The notes beneath the pieces were generated by a model. It saw only the letters and a program-made list of their open reading frames with translations. It made no database searches and was not told the DNA's origin. Source: an uncultured delta proteobacterium (GTDB lineage: Bacteria > Desulfobacterota > WTBG01 > CAIYCZ01 > CAIRTM01). Taken from it: a stretch of DNA of 34,363 nucleotides. Positions 6,479-14,405 of this stretch are shown here, in pieces (the first letter of the stretch is position 1; each line of letters opens with the position of its first letter). Position numbers and translations under genes: made by a program. The stretch spans positions 1 to 34,363 of the forward strand of contig CAIRTM010000127.1 of assembly GCA_903881505.1 (NCBI GenBank). Reading direction: 5' to 3'.

Positions 6479-7144
6479 ATGAAAGCAGCAATCATTCTAT
6501 CGGGGTGCGGGGTAAAGGACGGCAGCGAAATTCATGAGGCGGTGCTGACCATGCTGCACCTTGACATGATCGGCATTCAGGCGGTGTGCGCTGCCCCGGA
6601 TGCCGAACAGGTGCAGGTGGTCAATCATATTTCGGGGCAGGCCTGCGGCGCAGAGCGGCGCAATATCCTGCGCGAATCAGCCCGGATCGCGCGCGGCAGC
6701 ATCGTCGCGCTTGACCGTCTCAGGGCCGCCGACATCGATGCCCTGATTTTTCCGGGCGGTTTCGGGGCTGCCAGGAACCTGTGCAGCTTTGCCGATGACG
6801 GGCCGCAGTGCAGTGTGCGCCCGGATGTGGAGCGCCTGGTCCTCGACATGCTTGATGCCGGCAAGCCCCTGGGCGCCCTGTGTATTGCCCCGGTCCTGCT
6901 TGCACGGGTGCTGGGCGGCCGCGGCATGGCGGTTGAGGTTACTGTCGGCAGCGATCCCGGCGTGGCCGCCGCGATTGCCGCCATGGGGGCCCGTCATGTC
7001 GACTGCCCTGTGGACCGGGCCGTCACGGATGTACGCTACCGGGTCGCTACATCGCCGGCATATATGCTTGCCTCGGGCATGCATGAAGTGTATACGAGCG
7101 CGGCAGCGCTGGTTGATGCCGTCGTGAAACTGTGCGCCGGTTGA
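6479..7144 (+). CDS. elbB: ElbB-type glyoxalase, DJ-1/PfpI superfamily
   Basis: 221 aa, the usual ElbB length. The start MKAAIILSGCGVKDGSEIHEA is typical, FPGGFGAARNL is at residues 91-101, and the nucleophile-elbow Cys135 is in GALCIAPVLLA. ElbB proteins are class-I glutamine-amidotransferase-like; the E. coli protein has weak glyoxalase activity and was first linked to isoprenoid synthesis. Its true substrate is unclear. ATG 6479 is chosen because AGGGAG lies at 6466-6471 and family homology begins exactly there; the frame is open further upstream but crosses the divergent promoter region. The radical SAM gene follows after 44 bp, so they are probably co-transcribed. Confidence 0.9.
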   Translation: MKAAIILSGCGVKDGSEIHEAVLTMLHLDMIGIQAVCAAPDAEQVQVVNHISGQACGAERRNILRESARIARGSIVALDRLRAADIDALIFPGGFGAARNLCSFADDGPQCSVRPDVERLVLDMLDAGKPLGALCIAPVLLARVLGGRGMAVEVTVGSDPGVAAAIAAMGARHVDCPVDRAVTDVRYRVATSPAYMLASGMHEVYTSAAALVDAVVKLCAG

Positions 7145-7188
7145 GAGACTGATGACAGGCACCTGCAATTTTCTACCGGGGTTGGGCT

Positions 7189-8481
7189 ATGCGGCCGCGA
7201 TTGCTGTTTGCCGATGACAACGGCACGATTTATGATCATCCCTGGCTTGAGATGCTGGGCTGCAGCGGTTCGGCCCTGCAGCGTCCCGACCCCGCCGCAT
7301 TGACCGTTCTGCCGGACATGAGCAGGCTGTACTTTCACCTGGGCTGTCCGCCGTATGCCTGGGATCCCCGTCACAAAAAAATCGTCCTGCTGGACCGGGC
7401 CACTATCGGCAGGCGCCGCGTGCGCTGCAGCGCGGTATCGGCATTCCTGCAGCAGGGCTGGGTGCGCCTGCTGCTGCCGGCAATGCAGTATGCCGGCAAA
7501 AAGGCAACCCTGCCCATGTGGGCCTACAGCGCGGTCGGGCTGCAGGGGGAGCGCTACTGCGCTCCGGCATTCGAGATTGACGATAATTACCGCTGGCATC
7601 CTGACAGGTTTGACGACCGTGAGCTGCTGCCCGCAGTGGAAAAAATCGCCGGGCAGTATCCGGACAACCGGCTGGTGCGGCACCTGCAGCGCTGCGCAAC
7701 GCAGTACCACTGTTTTGCCGCTAAAAATTTTTTCCTGCGGCGCTGGGAGGCGCCGATGCCGACCAGCCCCGCATGCAATGCGGGTTGTATCGGATGCATA
7801 TCCCTGCAGCCGTCCCAGAGCTGCCCGGCCCCGCAGTCCCGGATAGATTTCGTACCGGCCCTTGAAGAACTAACCGTTCCGTTTACCGATCACCTTAACT
7901 GCGCCCCGGACCCGATCATCAGCTTCGGGCAGGGCTGCGAGGGCGAGCCGCTGCTGCAGGGCGGTCTGCTTTGCCGGGCCGTGTCCGCCATCCGGAAGCG
8001 CACCGCCGCAGGCACCATCAATCTCAACACCAACGGCAGCCTGCCGGATACGGTCGCGCGGCTGTGCGACAGCGGGCTTGACAGTATCCGCGTCAGCATC
8101 AACAGCGCCCGTCACGGGCTGTACGAGCGCTATTACAGCCCCCGGGGCTACAGTTTTCAGGATGTGTGTGATTCCATCAGGGAGTCTTCACGCCGCGGTA
8201 TATTCACCATGGTCAACTATCTCGTGTTCCCCGGCATTACCGATGAGCCGGCCGAGGTTGACGCCCTGTGCCGGCTCATCGAGCAAACCGAACCGCACCT
8301 GATCCATTTTAAAAATCTCAATATCGACCCGCATATGTACCTTCAGCGCATGGCTGCGGGAACCGGTCCCGGTATCGGCATCGACCGGGTCAGGGCCCTG
8401 CTGGCTGAAAAATTTCCCGCTTTGCAGTTCGGCTACTTCAACCGGACGAGGCAGGCCTTTTATCCGGCCGGACATGATTGA
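7189..8481 (+). CDS. Radical SAM protein of unknown function
   Basis: 430 aa. The cluster motif CNAGCIGC (Cys196, Cys200, Cys203; CxxxCxxC) identifies the radical SAM core, placed unusually late after about 190 residues of unassigned N-terminal sequence containing several Cys. Downstream are ISFGQGCEGEPLLQ (the SAM-binding GGE-like motif), INLNTNGSLPDTV and GLDSIRVSINSARHGLYERYY, giving the expected partial TIM barrel. There is no C-terminal Cys-rich SPASM or TRAM domain, so peptide-maturase or methylthiotransferase roles have no direct support. Next to elbB, it may modify a small molecule or a protein. The ribosome site is weak (GGGG about 10 bp upstream of ATG 7189). Confidence 0.85.
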   Translation: MRPRLLFADDNGTIYDHPWLEMLGCSGSALQRPDPAALTVLPDMSRLYFHLGCPPYAWDPRHKKIVLLDRATIGRRRVRCSAVSAFLQQGWVRLLLPAMQYAGKKATLPMWAYSAVGLQGERYCAPAFEIDDNYRWHPDRFDDRELLPAVEKIAGQYPDNRLVRHLQRCATQYHCFAAKNFFLRRWEAPMPTSPACNAGCIGCISLQPSQSCPAPQSRIDFVPALEELTVPFTDHLNCAPDPIISFGQGCEGEPLLQGGLLCRAVSAIRKRTAAGTINLNTNGSLPDTVARLCDSGLDSIRVSINSARHGLYERYYSPRGYSFQDVCDSIRESSRRGIFTMVNYLVFPGITDEPAEVDALCRLIEQTEPHLIHFKNLNIDPHMYLQRMAAGTGPGIGIDRVRALLAEKFPALQFGYFNRTRQAFYPAGHD

Positions 8482-8515
8482 ATACCCGTGCATCCGATGA
8501 ATACCGGTCAGCCGG

Positions 8516-9406
8516 CTACAGGCCGATCCAGGCCGCGCCGAATACGCCGGCAGAATCACCCAGCTCATTGCGCAGTAACGGTGTCCGGATGCCGCGGTGA
8601 AATGCATAGCGGCGGACCTTTTCCACGCCGAGGCTGTAGAGCTCGTCGATGTGCGAAAGGCCTCCGCCAAGGATGACCGCATCAGGGTCAAGCATTGAAA
8701 TGAGGCCTCCCAGTGCGCGGCCGAAATCATCAAGAAAACCGGCAAATACCAGCGCGCACGCCGGGTCGCTGTCCCGGTATCCCTGTACAATGTCGCGCAT
8801 GCTCAGCGCGCGGGCGAAGCGCTCATAAAAAATTTTTTCAACACCGCCGCCGCTTATTTTCGTTTCAATGCAGCCTTTGTTGCCGCAGTAGCAGGGTGCG
8901 CCGTCCGGGTCGATGCTGCAGTGGCCCCATTCTCCGGCGATGCCGTTGAGGCCCGTGATAATGCCTCCGCTGCAGTAGATGCCTCCGCCGCAGCCCGTGC
9001 CCATGATGACGCCGAAAACGCGTCCGTATCCCCTGCCGGCGCCCTGGCGGCACTCGGCCAGCGTAAAGCAGTTGGCGTCATTTTCAATGCCGACTGCGCG
9101 TCCCAGGCGCTTCTCAAGGTCCTGCTGCAGGGGTTTGCCGATCAGGCAGGTTGTGTTGGCGTTGTGCACCAGCCCGGTTGCCGCGTCGATGGAGCCGGGA
9201 ATGCCGACGCCGACTGTGCAGGCTCCGTGAGGCGGCACGTGCCGGGCTGCCTCATCGATCATGGCGCAGACACGGTCGAGAATCGCCTGATACCCCCGGT
9301 CGCGCGGCGTCTGTTGACGGCTGCGCAGCATCGGGAGTCCTTCAGGGTTCAGAAGAAGCGACTCGGTCTTGGTGCCGCCCAGATCGATGCCGATGCGAAA
9401 GCACAT
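8516..9406 (-). CDS. ROK family sugar kinase
   Basis: 296 aa. The phosphate-binding loop IGIDLGGTKTESLLL is at the N-terminus; the catalytic segment IENDANCFTLAE follows, then GVIMGTGCGGGI and the ROK zinc motif GHCSIDPDGAPCYCGNKGCIE (His plus CxCGxxxC). DAVILGGGLSHIDELY and the GAAWIGL terminus complete the fold. The combination is that of cytoplasmic glucokinase, fructokinase or N-acetylglucosamine kinase; sugar specificity cannot be read from sequence. ATG 9406 places the P-loop at the usual position; an upstream in-frame ATG at 9442 would add 12 residues without homology. No sugar transporter or other sugar gene is adjacent. It converges on the radical SAM gene with a 34 bp gap. Confidence 0.9.
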   Translation of the reverse strand: MCFRIGIDLGGTKTESLLLNPEGLPMLRSRQQTPRDRGYQAILDRVCAMIDEAARHVPPHGACTVGVGIPGSIDAATGLVHNANTTCLIGKPLQQDLEKRLGRAVGIENDANCFTLAECRQGAGRGYGRVFGVIMGTGCGGGIYCSGGIITGLNGIAGEWGHCSIDPDGAPCYCGNKGCIETKISGGGVEKIFYERFARALSMRDIVQGYRDSDPACALVFAGFLDDFGRALGGLISMLDPDAVILGGGLSHIDELYSLGVEKVRRYAFHRGIRTPLLRNELGDSAGVFGAAWIGL

Positions 9407-9509
9407 GCGCCGCTGCCCTTTTGTGTGATCCGCCCGGTTCACAGCCTGTGCTTACAGACCCCGGGCCGTCGGATGCCGCAAGCCGTGACGATACGTTTGC
9501 GATGGCTGC

Positions 9510-9538
9510 AGTATAGACACGGGTGCAGGGGGTGTCAA
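9510..9538 (-). promoter_or_regulatory. Strong promoter of the ROK kinase gene
   Basis: On the minus strand, TTGACA (9538-9533), a 17 bp spacer and TATACT (9515-9510): a near-consensus housekeeping promoter about 100 bp before ATG 9406. Confidence 0.75.
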
Positions 9539-9617
9539 AATAAAAAAGAACGCACGGATTCGTGTGCGGGCATTACGGCTCCGGGCGCTTTCCCGGACGA
9601 GTTTTTGTGTTTTTTTG

Positions 9618-9646
9618 TTGCAAATGCATGGTGACGGCACTATGAT
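9618..9646 (+). promoter_or_regulatory. Promoter of the lipoprotein gene at 9680
   Basis: TTGCAA (9618-9623), a 17 bp spacer and TATGAT (9641-9646), 34 bp before ATG 9680. It is divergent from the ROK kinase promoter. Confidence 0.65.
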
Positions 9647-9679
9647 GCGGAGCGAACGGAGTGTCAGGGGGAACATGCC

Positions 9680-10189
9680 ATGCAGTGGAATGTACGGAAA
9701 ACGCTCATCATCGGCCTGCTTGCCGCCCTGTGCGCAGCAGGTTCGGGTTGTGCCGGCACTAAGGACCAAGAGCGTCCGGAGATCGACCGGGCGCGGGTTT
9801 TCAATGCCGACTTTGACTCGGTCTGGAAACAGCTGCTTCTGGCCGTCACGACCGGCGATGAAGAGATCAGCATGGCAGATAAAAGCGCCGGTGTTATTTC
9901 CTTCCGAAGATTTATCCCGGTCAAAAAGCTCGGCACCTACGCGTTCGATGACAGCGGTATGCTGATGAGCACCGCCTCGGCCAACGTGGTTGTCCATGTC
10001 CGTTCTCAAGGCCCTGCCAGTACCTACGTGCTGATGAACGCTAAATTTACCGCCTCCGGTAAAACGGTGCTCGATGTTTTTCTTTCACGGGAGAGGCAGG
10101 TTTTGCTCGGCTCAAAAGGCTGGCTCGAGCGGGAGTATTTCGACCGGTTGGCCGAAACCCTCAAGGGAACCGCGGTAAAGCCCAAATAG
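9680..10189 (+). CDS. Small lipoprotein of unknown function
   Basis: 169 aa. The signal peptide KTLIIGLLAALCAAGSGC ends in a good lipobox (GSGC, Cys24), so the protein is probably lipidated and sorted to the envelope. The mature domain (VFNADFDSVWKQLLLAV, then MADKSAGVISFRRFIP) resembles the repeated fold of BamC-like and related lipoproteins, where FDxVWxxL followed by D-xx-GxI is common. That similarity is by eye and weak. GGGGGA about 10 bp upstream supports ATG 9680. No partner gene is obvious; the OmpA-like lipoprotein downstream starts 136 bp later behind an AT-rich gap. Confidence 0.75.
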   Translation: MQWNVRKTLIIGLLAALCAAGSGCAGTKDQERPEIDRARVFNADFDSVWKQLLLAVTTGDEEISMADKSAGVISFRRFIPVKKLGTYAFDDSGMLMSTASANVVVHVRSQGPASTYVLMNAKFTASGKTVLDVFLSRERQVLLGSKGWLEREYFDRLAETLKGTAVKPK

Positions 10190-10325
10190 GCCGGAGCTGC
10201 ATCTTCTGAAAAAAATTAAAAAAAATTAATTTTTCTGGTACATTCTGCCGAAAATATGCTAATAAGTTTTGTAAAACAAGGTCGTAGAACCACTAATGTT
10301 TACATCTTTTGAAAGGAGATGGACG

Positions 10326-10967
10326 ATGAGAACAAAATGGCTGATTCTGCTGGTACTCGGTGTTTTCCTTGCCTCGGGCTGCTCAAGCATGAGCAAACGG
10401 GCCAAATGCGCAAGTGTCGGCGCAGCTGCAGGCGCTGCGGTGGGCGCGACCGTTGGCGGTATTATAGGGCACAATAATAATGGCGCGCATGTGAGAACCG
10501 AGGGCGCGATTGTCGGCGGCGGAATCGGCGCGGTTGTCGGCGGCGTTGCCGGCTATCTCATATGCAAGGACGAGCCTGCTCCTGCTCCTCCGGTCGCACC
10601 CCCGGCACCCAAACCCGTGCCTGCTCCCGAAAAAATCATCCTGAACGGCGTTCAGTTTGATTTTGACAAGGCTGTCATAAAGGCCGAATACTATCCCGTG
10701 CTTGACGCTGCTGTGAGCGTTTTGAAGCAGCATGGCGACAAGCAGGTGATGATCACCGGCCATACCTGCTCTATGGGCAGTGACCAGTATAATCAGAAGC
10801 TGTCTGAACGCAGGGCAGCGGCGGTTAAAAATTATCTGACCTCCAAGGGCATCAGCGGCTCGCGCCTTATGACGCAGGGCGCAGGCGAGTCAAAGCCGGT
10901 TGCCGACAACAAGACCAAGGACGGTCGGAAGATGAACCGCCGTGCAGAGCTGCAGGTCATGAACTAA
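10326..10967 (+). CDS. OmpA-family (Pal-like) peptidoglycan-binding lipoprotein
   Basis: 213 aa. The signal peptide ends at the lipobox LASGC (Cys19). A glycine-zipper region follows (GAAAGAAVGATVGGIIG and GAIVGGGIGAVVGGVAG), then a Pro/Ala linker (PAPAPPVAPPAPKPVPAP) and a C-terminal OmpA domain with GVQFDFDKAVIKAEYYPVL, ITGHTCSMGSDQYNQKLSERRA and AGESKPVADN. OmpA domains bind meso-diaminopimelate in peptidoglycan and tether the outer membrane. In the usual TD-x-G position the Asp is replaced (TCSMGSDQYN), a common variant. AAAGGAG lies 8 bp before ATG 10326, fixing the start and excluding an upstream in-frame ATG at 10296. A strong terminator follows. Confidence 0.9.
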   Translation: MRTKWLILLVLGVFLASGCSSMSKRAKCASVGAAAGAAVGATVGGIIGHNNNGAHVRTEGAIVGGGIGAVVGGVAGYLICKDEPAPAPPVAPPAPKPVPAPEKIILNGVQFDFDKAVIKAEYYPVLDAAVSVLKQHGDKQVMITGHTCSMGSDQYNQKLSERRAAAVKNYLTSKGISGSRLMTQGAGESKPVADNKTKDGRKMNRRAELQVMN

Positions 10968-10996
10968 CCCGGTCAGGCATTTCTGCGGCACCAACG

Positions 10997-11026
10997 GGGG
11001 CCCTTTTCAGGGCCCCTTTATTTTTT
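10997..11026 (+). terminator. Intrinsic terminator after the OmpA-family gene
   Basis: Stem GGGGCCC (10997-11003) / GGGCCCC (11010-11016), loop TTTTCA, followed by a T-rich tract TTTATTTTTT. Confidence 0.9.
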
Positions 11027-11057
11027 GTCAGCATGGCTGAAGGATGCGGTGGCAGGC

Positions 11058-11732
11058 ATGGCCAGAGGTGAAACGATCGTACCGGGCGTGTATCTGATCG
11101 GCGGGCCGAATATCTCCCGGTCAGAAGATGCGACTGCGTTTATCATCGACTGCGGTTCGGAACTTGTCATGATCGATGCCGGCGCAGGGGCCAGCTTCCA
11201 TCTCCTGGTTGAGAACATTATGGGGCTCGGCCTTGATCCGGCCGCCATATCCACGCTGATTTTAACCCACTGCCATATCGATCACATCGGCTCAGCCCCC
11301 TTGTTCCGTGACCGGTTCGGCTGCCGGGTCGTGATGCATGCGCTTGACGCCGATGCCGTTGAGCAGGGCGATCCCTTCCTGACAGCTGCGAACTGGTATA
11401 AAACGACGTTTCCGCCGACAGCGGTTGATCGCAGGCTGAACGGCAATGAGGTGCTGCACATCGGTACCCAGGAACTGCACTGCCTGCACACGCCCGGCCA
11501 TACACCCGGCTCCATGGCGGTGTATGGCGATTTCGGCAGCAGACGCATTCTGTTCGGTCAGGACATTCACGGCCCCTTTTTGCCCGCTTTCCGTTCGAAT
11601 GTCGATGACTGGAGGCGCTCACTGGCGGTATTGATTGAACTAAAGGCCGACATCCTGTGCGAGGGTCACTACGGCATTTTTCAGCCTGCCGACCGGGTGG
11701 AGCTCTACCTGCGCGGGTATCTCGACGGCTGA
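11058..11732 (+). CDS. MBL-fold metallo-hydrolase
   Basis: 224 aa. The metallo-beta-lactamase fold motifs are complete: LTHCHIDHIGSAP (HxHxDH, residues 71-76), HTPGHTPGS (His148), GQDIHG (bridging Asp) and EGHYG (final His), so two zinc or iron ions are expected. The family covers glyoxalase II-like hydrolases, lactonases and quorum-signal hydrolases; no C-terminal flavodoxin or rhodanese domain narrows the choice. There is no signal peptide. An in-frame TTG at 11025 lies in the T-tract of the preceding terminator and is unlikely, so ATG 11058 is preferred. The gene stands alone, followed by its own terminator. Confidence 0.88.
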   Translation: MARGETIVPGVYLIGGPNISRSEDATAFIIDCGSELVMIDAGAGASFHLLVENIMGLGLDPAAISTLILTHCHIDHIGSAPLFRDRFGCRVVMHALDADAVEQGDPFLTAANWYKTTFPPTAVDRRLNGNEVLHIGTQELHCLHTPGHTPGSMAVYGDFGSRRILFGQDIHGPFLPAFRSNVDDWRRSLAVLIELKADILCEGHYGIFQPADRVELYLRGYLDG

Positions 11733-11776
11733 TGCACTGCAGCCGGACATGCCGAAGGCGGCGTGCCAGGCTGCTG

Positions 11777-11807
11777 CGCAAGGCTTTAGCCGCTTGCGGT
11801 TTTTTTT
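11777..11807 (+). terminator. Intrinsic terminator after the MBL-fold gene
   Basis: CGCAAG (11777-11782) / CTTGCG (11793-11798) stem with a 10 nt loop, followed by eight T (11800-11807). Confidence 0.75.
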
Positions 11808-11859
11808 AGCTGCCGCAGTCCTCAACACCCGCGGTCCGTTTTCCCCGGCGCAGCAGGAG

Positions 11860-11940
11860 GGACGAACTGACTAGGCCGTGCATGGTTCGTCCGGCCGTTG
11901 TTGTGCCCGCTCCCCGCAAGCGGGCGAAAATTTGTTTTTT
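11860..11940. repeat. Two inverted repeats between convergent genes
   Basis: GGACGAAC (11860-11867) pairs with GTTCGTCC (11885-11892) across 17 nt. A second hairpin GCCCGC/GCGGGC (11905-11910, 11920-11925) is followed on the plus strand by an A/T-rich tract ending in six T. The 218 bp gap holds no gene. The second hairpin may help end transcription; the first has no obvious role. Confidence 0.45.
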
Positions 11941-11950
11941 AAAAAACGAT

Positions 11951-14086
11951 CTAATTACAAGATCCTGCGACGCATTTTTGAAGTGTAACATCAAGGTAGA
12001 TGGTCTGCTGCGGGCCGTCTCCAAGCGTGAAGCGGCCCTCGTCGCTCAGATCGTACAGTCCCCATACATAGTCTCCGTCCTGCGGCAGCGGCGGGAAACT
12101 GTCGTTGACAAGCAGCGCTATAAAGAGCTGGTAATCACCGGACAGGCAGTGCTCACGATAATAGGTGCACGCCGGCAGCGTCATGGTATAGGGCTTCTCA
12201 AAGGATATGTCAGGGTCGAGAACGATGTTCTCGTCGGTGCCGCCGTCGGGGGGACCCATCGGGTTGCCGTCCCAGCCTTCGGATGAATACCAGAACGCCA
12301 TGAGCTGCGCGGGCGGGGCGGGCAGCTCTTCGGGGACTCGGATCGTGAGAATCATCTGGTCACACTGGTCGCACACATCTTCGGGGGGCGGCGAGGGATC
12401 AAACGAGGTGCTTTCGCACGGTCCCCAGCACGCTCCCGCTGCCGCGCAGACCTGCGCGCCGGTTTTCCCGTTGGAGGCGGTGCATCGGCGCGTCGCGCCG
12501 GGTTCGCATGCCGCAGGTTCGTCGCAGGAAACCGGTATGGTTGCCGTGTCCCTGATGCAGCGCACTTCGCCGAGGCTGTTGATGTGATTATAGGTGACCG
12601 CACCGGAATCGAAAAGAACGCAGGCGATCCATTCGGGCCTGTTTGAGGCAGCCCCGGCAGCCCAGTACTCAAGCGCGTGGGCGCCGTGGGTGGCCGGGTC
12701 TGGCCGGTGGCATGAGCCGCCCAGCGCTTCAGGCCAGTAGCAGCCTTCGATGCCGGGCCCGCCGCCGTCTCCGGCTCCGAGGCATGCGCTGTCCTGGGCG
12801 TCTTCAAACGGGCTGCCGTCCCACAGTGGGCAGCTCCCGTCAGGATATTCGGTCTCGGTATTTCCGCGGACAAGGCTGCGCAGCTCAACGATATCGGGCA
12901 GGCGCCAGTCGTCATAGCCCAGCGCAACCAGCTCGTCGCAGTACCTCTGGGCATCATAGGACACCACGCCGGGATAGTCGGGCGTCAGGTAGTCTTTCTG
13001 CGGATCCTGCCAGCAGGTACCCGTTGCGTTGTCGCACCAGACCGAGTAATAGGCGCAGCTGCATGCGTCCCACCCCGTGTCGCCGGCATTGCGCATCTGG
13101 ACGGCAGTTGTCCCGTCCGGGCAGTAACACTGCTGCCTCCCGACAGACCTGATGATGACACCCCGGTTGCCGACGGCAAAGACCTCGTGCGCCGAGGCGC
13201 CCCAGATGTCATTGAGATTCTGCCTGGTCGGCACCTCGATCCGGTTCCAGGACCTGCCGTCATAATGCAGGACGGTTCCTTTCGCGCCGACGGCGTAGAC
13301 ATTGTCGGGCGCCGTTCCCCACACCGCGTTGAGGTCAGCCTTCGTGGTGCTCTGCATGCTGACCCAGCCGCTCCCGGCCCTGCGCAGGATCGTGCCGCCG
13401 CTTCCGACGGCAAACAGATTGTCCATGTCCGTGCCCCAGACATCGTTGATGCGGCGCAATGTCGGCGTGGCGTGAACGGCATACATGTCCAGCATTGCCG
13501 GATCATACCCCTGGTACTGTGCTATGAGTCCTCCCGTACCGGTAACTATGACATCGCCGCCGGGAGTCGTAAAAAGTCCCAGAAGGGTGTTTGAAAACAG
13601 GAGCTGCCCGCGGCTGGTGAACGTAGCCCCGCTGCCGGTGACGGTATTGTAGCGGACGCCGTGTGTCGTAGTGGTCCTGCCGACGCCGATCAGTTCTCCG
13701 GACGACGCCCGAGGCCCGCCGAAGGCATACAGCGGGCTCTTTGTCTGCGTCTTTCTGACACATGACCATCCGGTGCCGGTATTTCTGAATATCCCGCGAT
13801 AGTCGCCCGCGGCATACACGTTGTCCGGCCCCGTGCCGTGGATATCATAGAGCGTCCATGTTGTGCCGGAGTCCTGAGGCGACCAGGCGCTGCCGTCGTA
13901 GCGGAGGATTGTTCCCGTGGCGCCGACAGCGTAGATCGTGCCGATGTCAAAGCCGGTTATGCCGTGCAGGTCCCGGCGTGTGCCGGAGTCCATGAGCTCC
14001 CATTGGGCCGCGTGGACATGATCTGAAAGGAGAACCATGCATGCCGCCGCTATGAACATGTGGTGTAACGGTTTTTTCAATGCCAT
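11951..14086 (-). CDS. Secreted propeller-repeat protein with DUF1566 and Cys-rich domains (paralog 1)
   Basis: 711 aa. The signal peptide MALKKPLHHMFIAAACMVLL ends near HVHAA. Residues about 27-320 contain some seven blades with the pattern W-G-...-D-N-V-Y-A-V-G-...-G-T-...-Y-D-G-...-W (for example WGTAPDNVYAVGAKGTVLHY), a probable beta-propeller. A DUF1566 (Lcl-type) domain follows (CWQDPQKD, DDWRLPDIVELRSLVRGN, CYWPEALGGSC, EVRCIRD), then a CEPGATRRC...GKTGAQVC...CWGPCE module and a C-terminal beta-rich domain with paired Cys (CDQCDQMILTIRVPE). It is a surface or exported protein, possibly adhesive; no enzymatic site was recognised. A good promoter lies upstream. It is a close paralog of the next gene upstream. 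Confidence 0.88.
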   Translation of the reverse strand: MALKKPLHHMFIAAACMVLLSDHVHAAQWELMDSGTRRDLHGITGFDIGTIYAVGATGTILRYDGSAWSPQDSGTTWTLYDIHGTGPDNVYAAGDYRGIFRNTGTGWSCVRKTQTKSPLYAFGGPRASSGELIGVGRTTTTHGVRYNTVTGSGATFTSRGQLLFSNTLLGLFTTPGGDVIVTGTGGLIAQYQGYDPAMLDMYAVHATPTLRRINDVWGTDMDNLFAVGSGGTILRRAGSGWVSMQSTTKADLNAVWGTAPDNVYAVGAKGTVLHYDGRSWNRIEVPTRQNLNDIWGASAHEVFAVGNRGVIIRSVGRQQCYCPDGTTAVQMRNAGDTGWDACSCAYYSVWCDNATGTCWQDPQKDYLTPDYPGVVSYDAQRYCDELVALGYDDWRLPDIVELRSLVRGNTETEYPDGSCPLWDGSPFEDAQDSACLGAGDGGGPGIEGCYWPEALGGSCHRPDPATHGAHALEYWAAGAASNRPEWIACVLFDSGAVTYNHINSLGEVRCIRDTATIPVSCDEPAACEPGATRRCTASNGKTGAQVCAAAGACWGPCESTSFDPSPPPEDVCDQCDQMILTIRVPEELPAPPAQLMAFWYSSEGWDGNPMGPPDGGTDENIVLDPDISFEKPYTMTLPACTYYREHCLSGDYQLFIALLVNDSFPPLPQDGDYVWGLYDLSDEGRFTLGDGPQQTIYLDVTLQKCVAGSCN

Positions 14087-14209
14087 GGCGTGGCCCTTTC
14101 CTGTATGGAAGTGCTCGTTGCAGATTGCACCGGCAGTTTTTGCATGCGGTGCTGTTTGTTCGTGCTCATTGCGCTTGGACGCACACTGTATCCGCTGGCG
14201 CTGGTATTA

Positions 14210-14238
14210 AGTATAGTGTACGCACGGGAATTGGTCAA
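14210..14238 (-). promoter_or_regulatory. Promoter of secreted paralog 1
   Basis: On the minus strand, TTGACC (14238-14233), a 17 bp spacer and TATACT (14215-14210). Confidence 0.7.
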
Positions 14239-14354
14239 TATCGGCTGCTGCGGCAGAAGGGATCGTGCGCAGGCGTCGTGGCCGGTGTACGGTGCCTTCA
14301 ATGCCTGACGGTTCCGGTCAGACCGCACGGCAGGATTCAGACGCGGGTATAGAA

Positions 14355-14390
14355 AGAAAAGGGCGCTTTCCGGAGAAAGCGCCCTTTTCT
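14355..14390 (-). terminator. Intrinsic terminator after secreted paralog 2
   Basis: A perfect 16 bp stem, AGAAAAGGGCGCTTTC (14355-14370) with its complement (14375-14390), has a 4 nt loop. A T-rich tract is built into the 3' arm on the minus strand. It begins 15 bp after the stop codon at 14406. Confidence 0.9.
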
Positions 14391-14405
14391 GGTTCACACT
14401 GGTGG

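Larger units (their letters stand above)
14087..14405. other. Intergenic region between the two secreted paralogs
   Basis: About 320 bp without a gene. It holds the terminator of the upstream paralog (14355-14390) and a strong promoter for the downstream one (14210-14238) with a leader of about 115 nt ending in AGGAAAGG before ATG 14086. The paralogs are therefore transcribed separately. Confidence 0.7.

Noticed and set aside
10200-10260. A/T-rich palindrome AAAAATTAATTTTT before the OmpA-family gene
   Set aside because: Too AT-rich and short to be a convincing terminator or operator; at most an upstream promoter element.
11025-11057. TTG start adding 11 residues to the MBL-fold protein
   Set aside because: It lies in the T-tract of the preceding terminator, and fold homology starts after ATG 11058.
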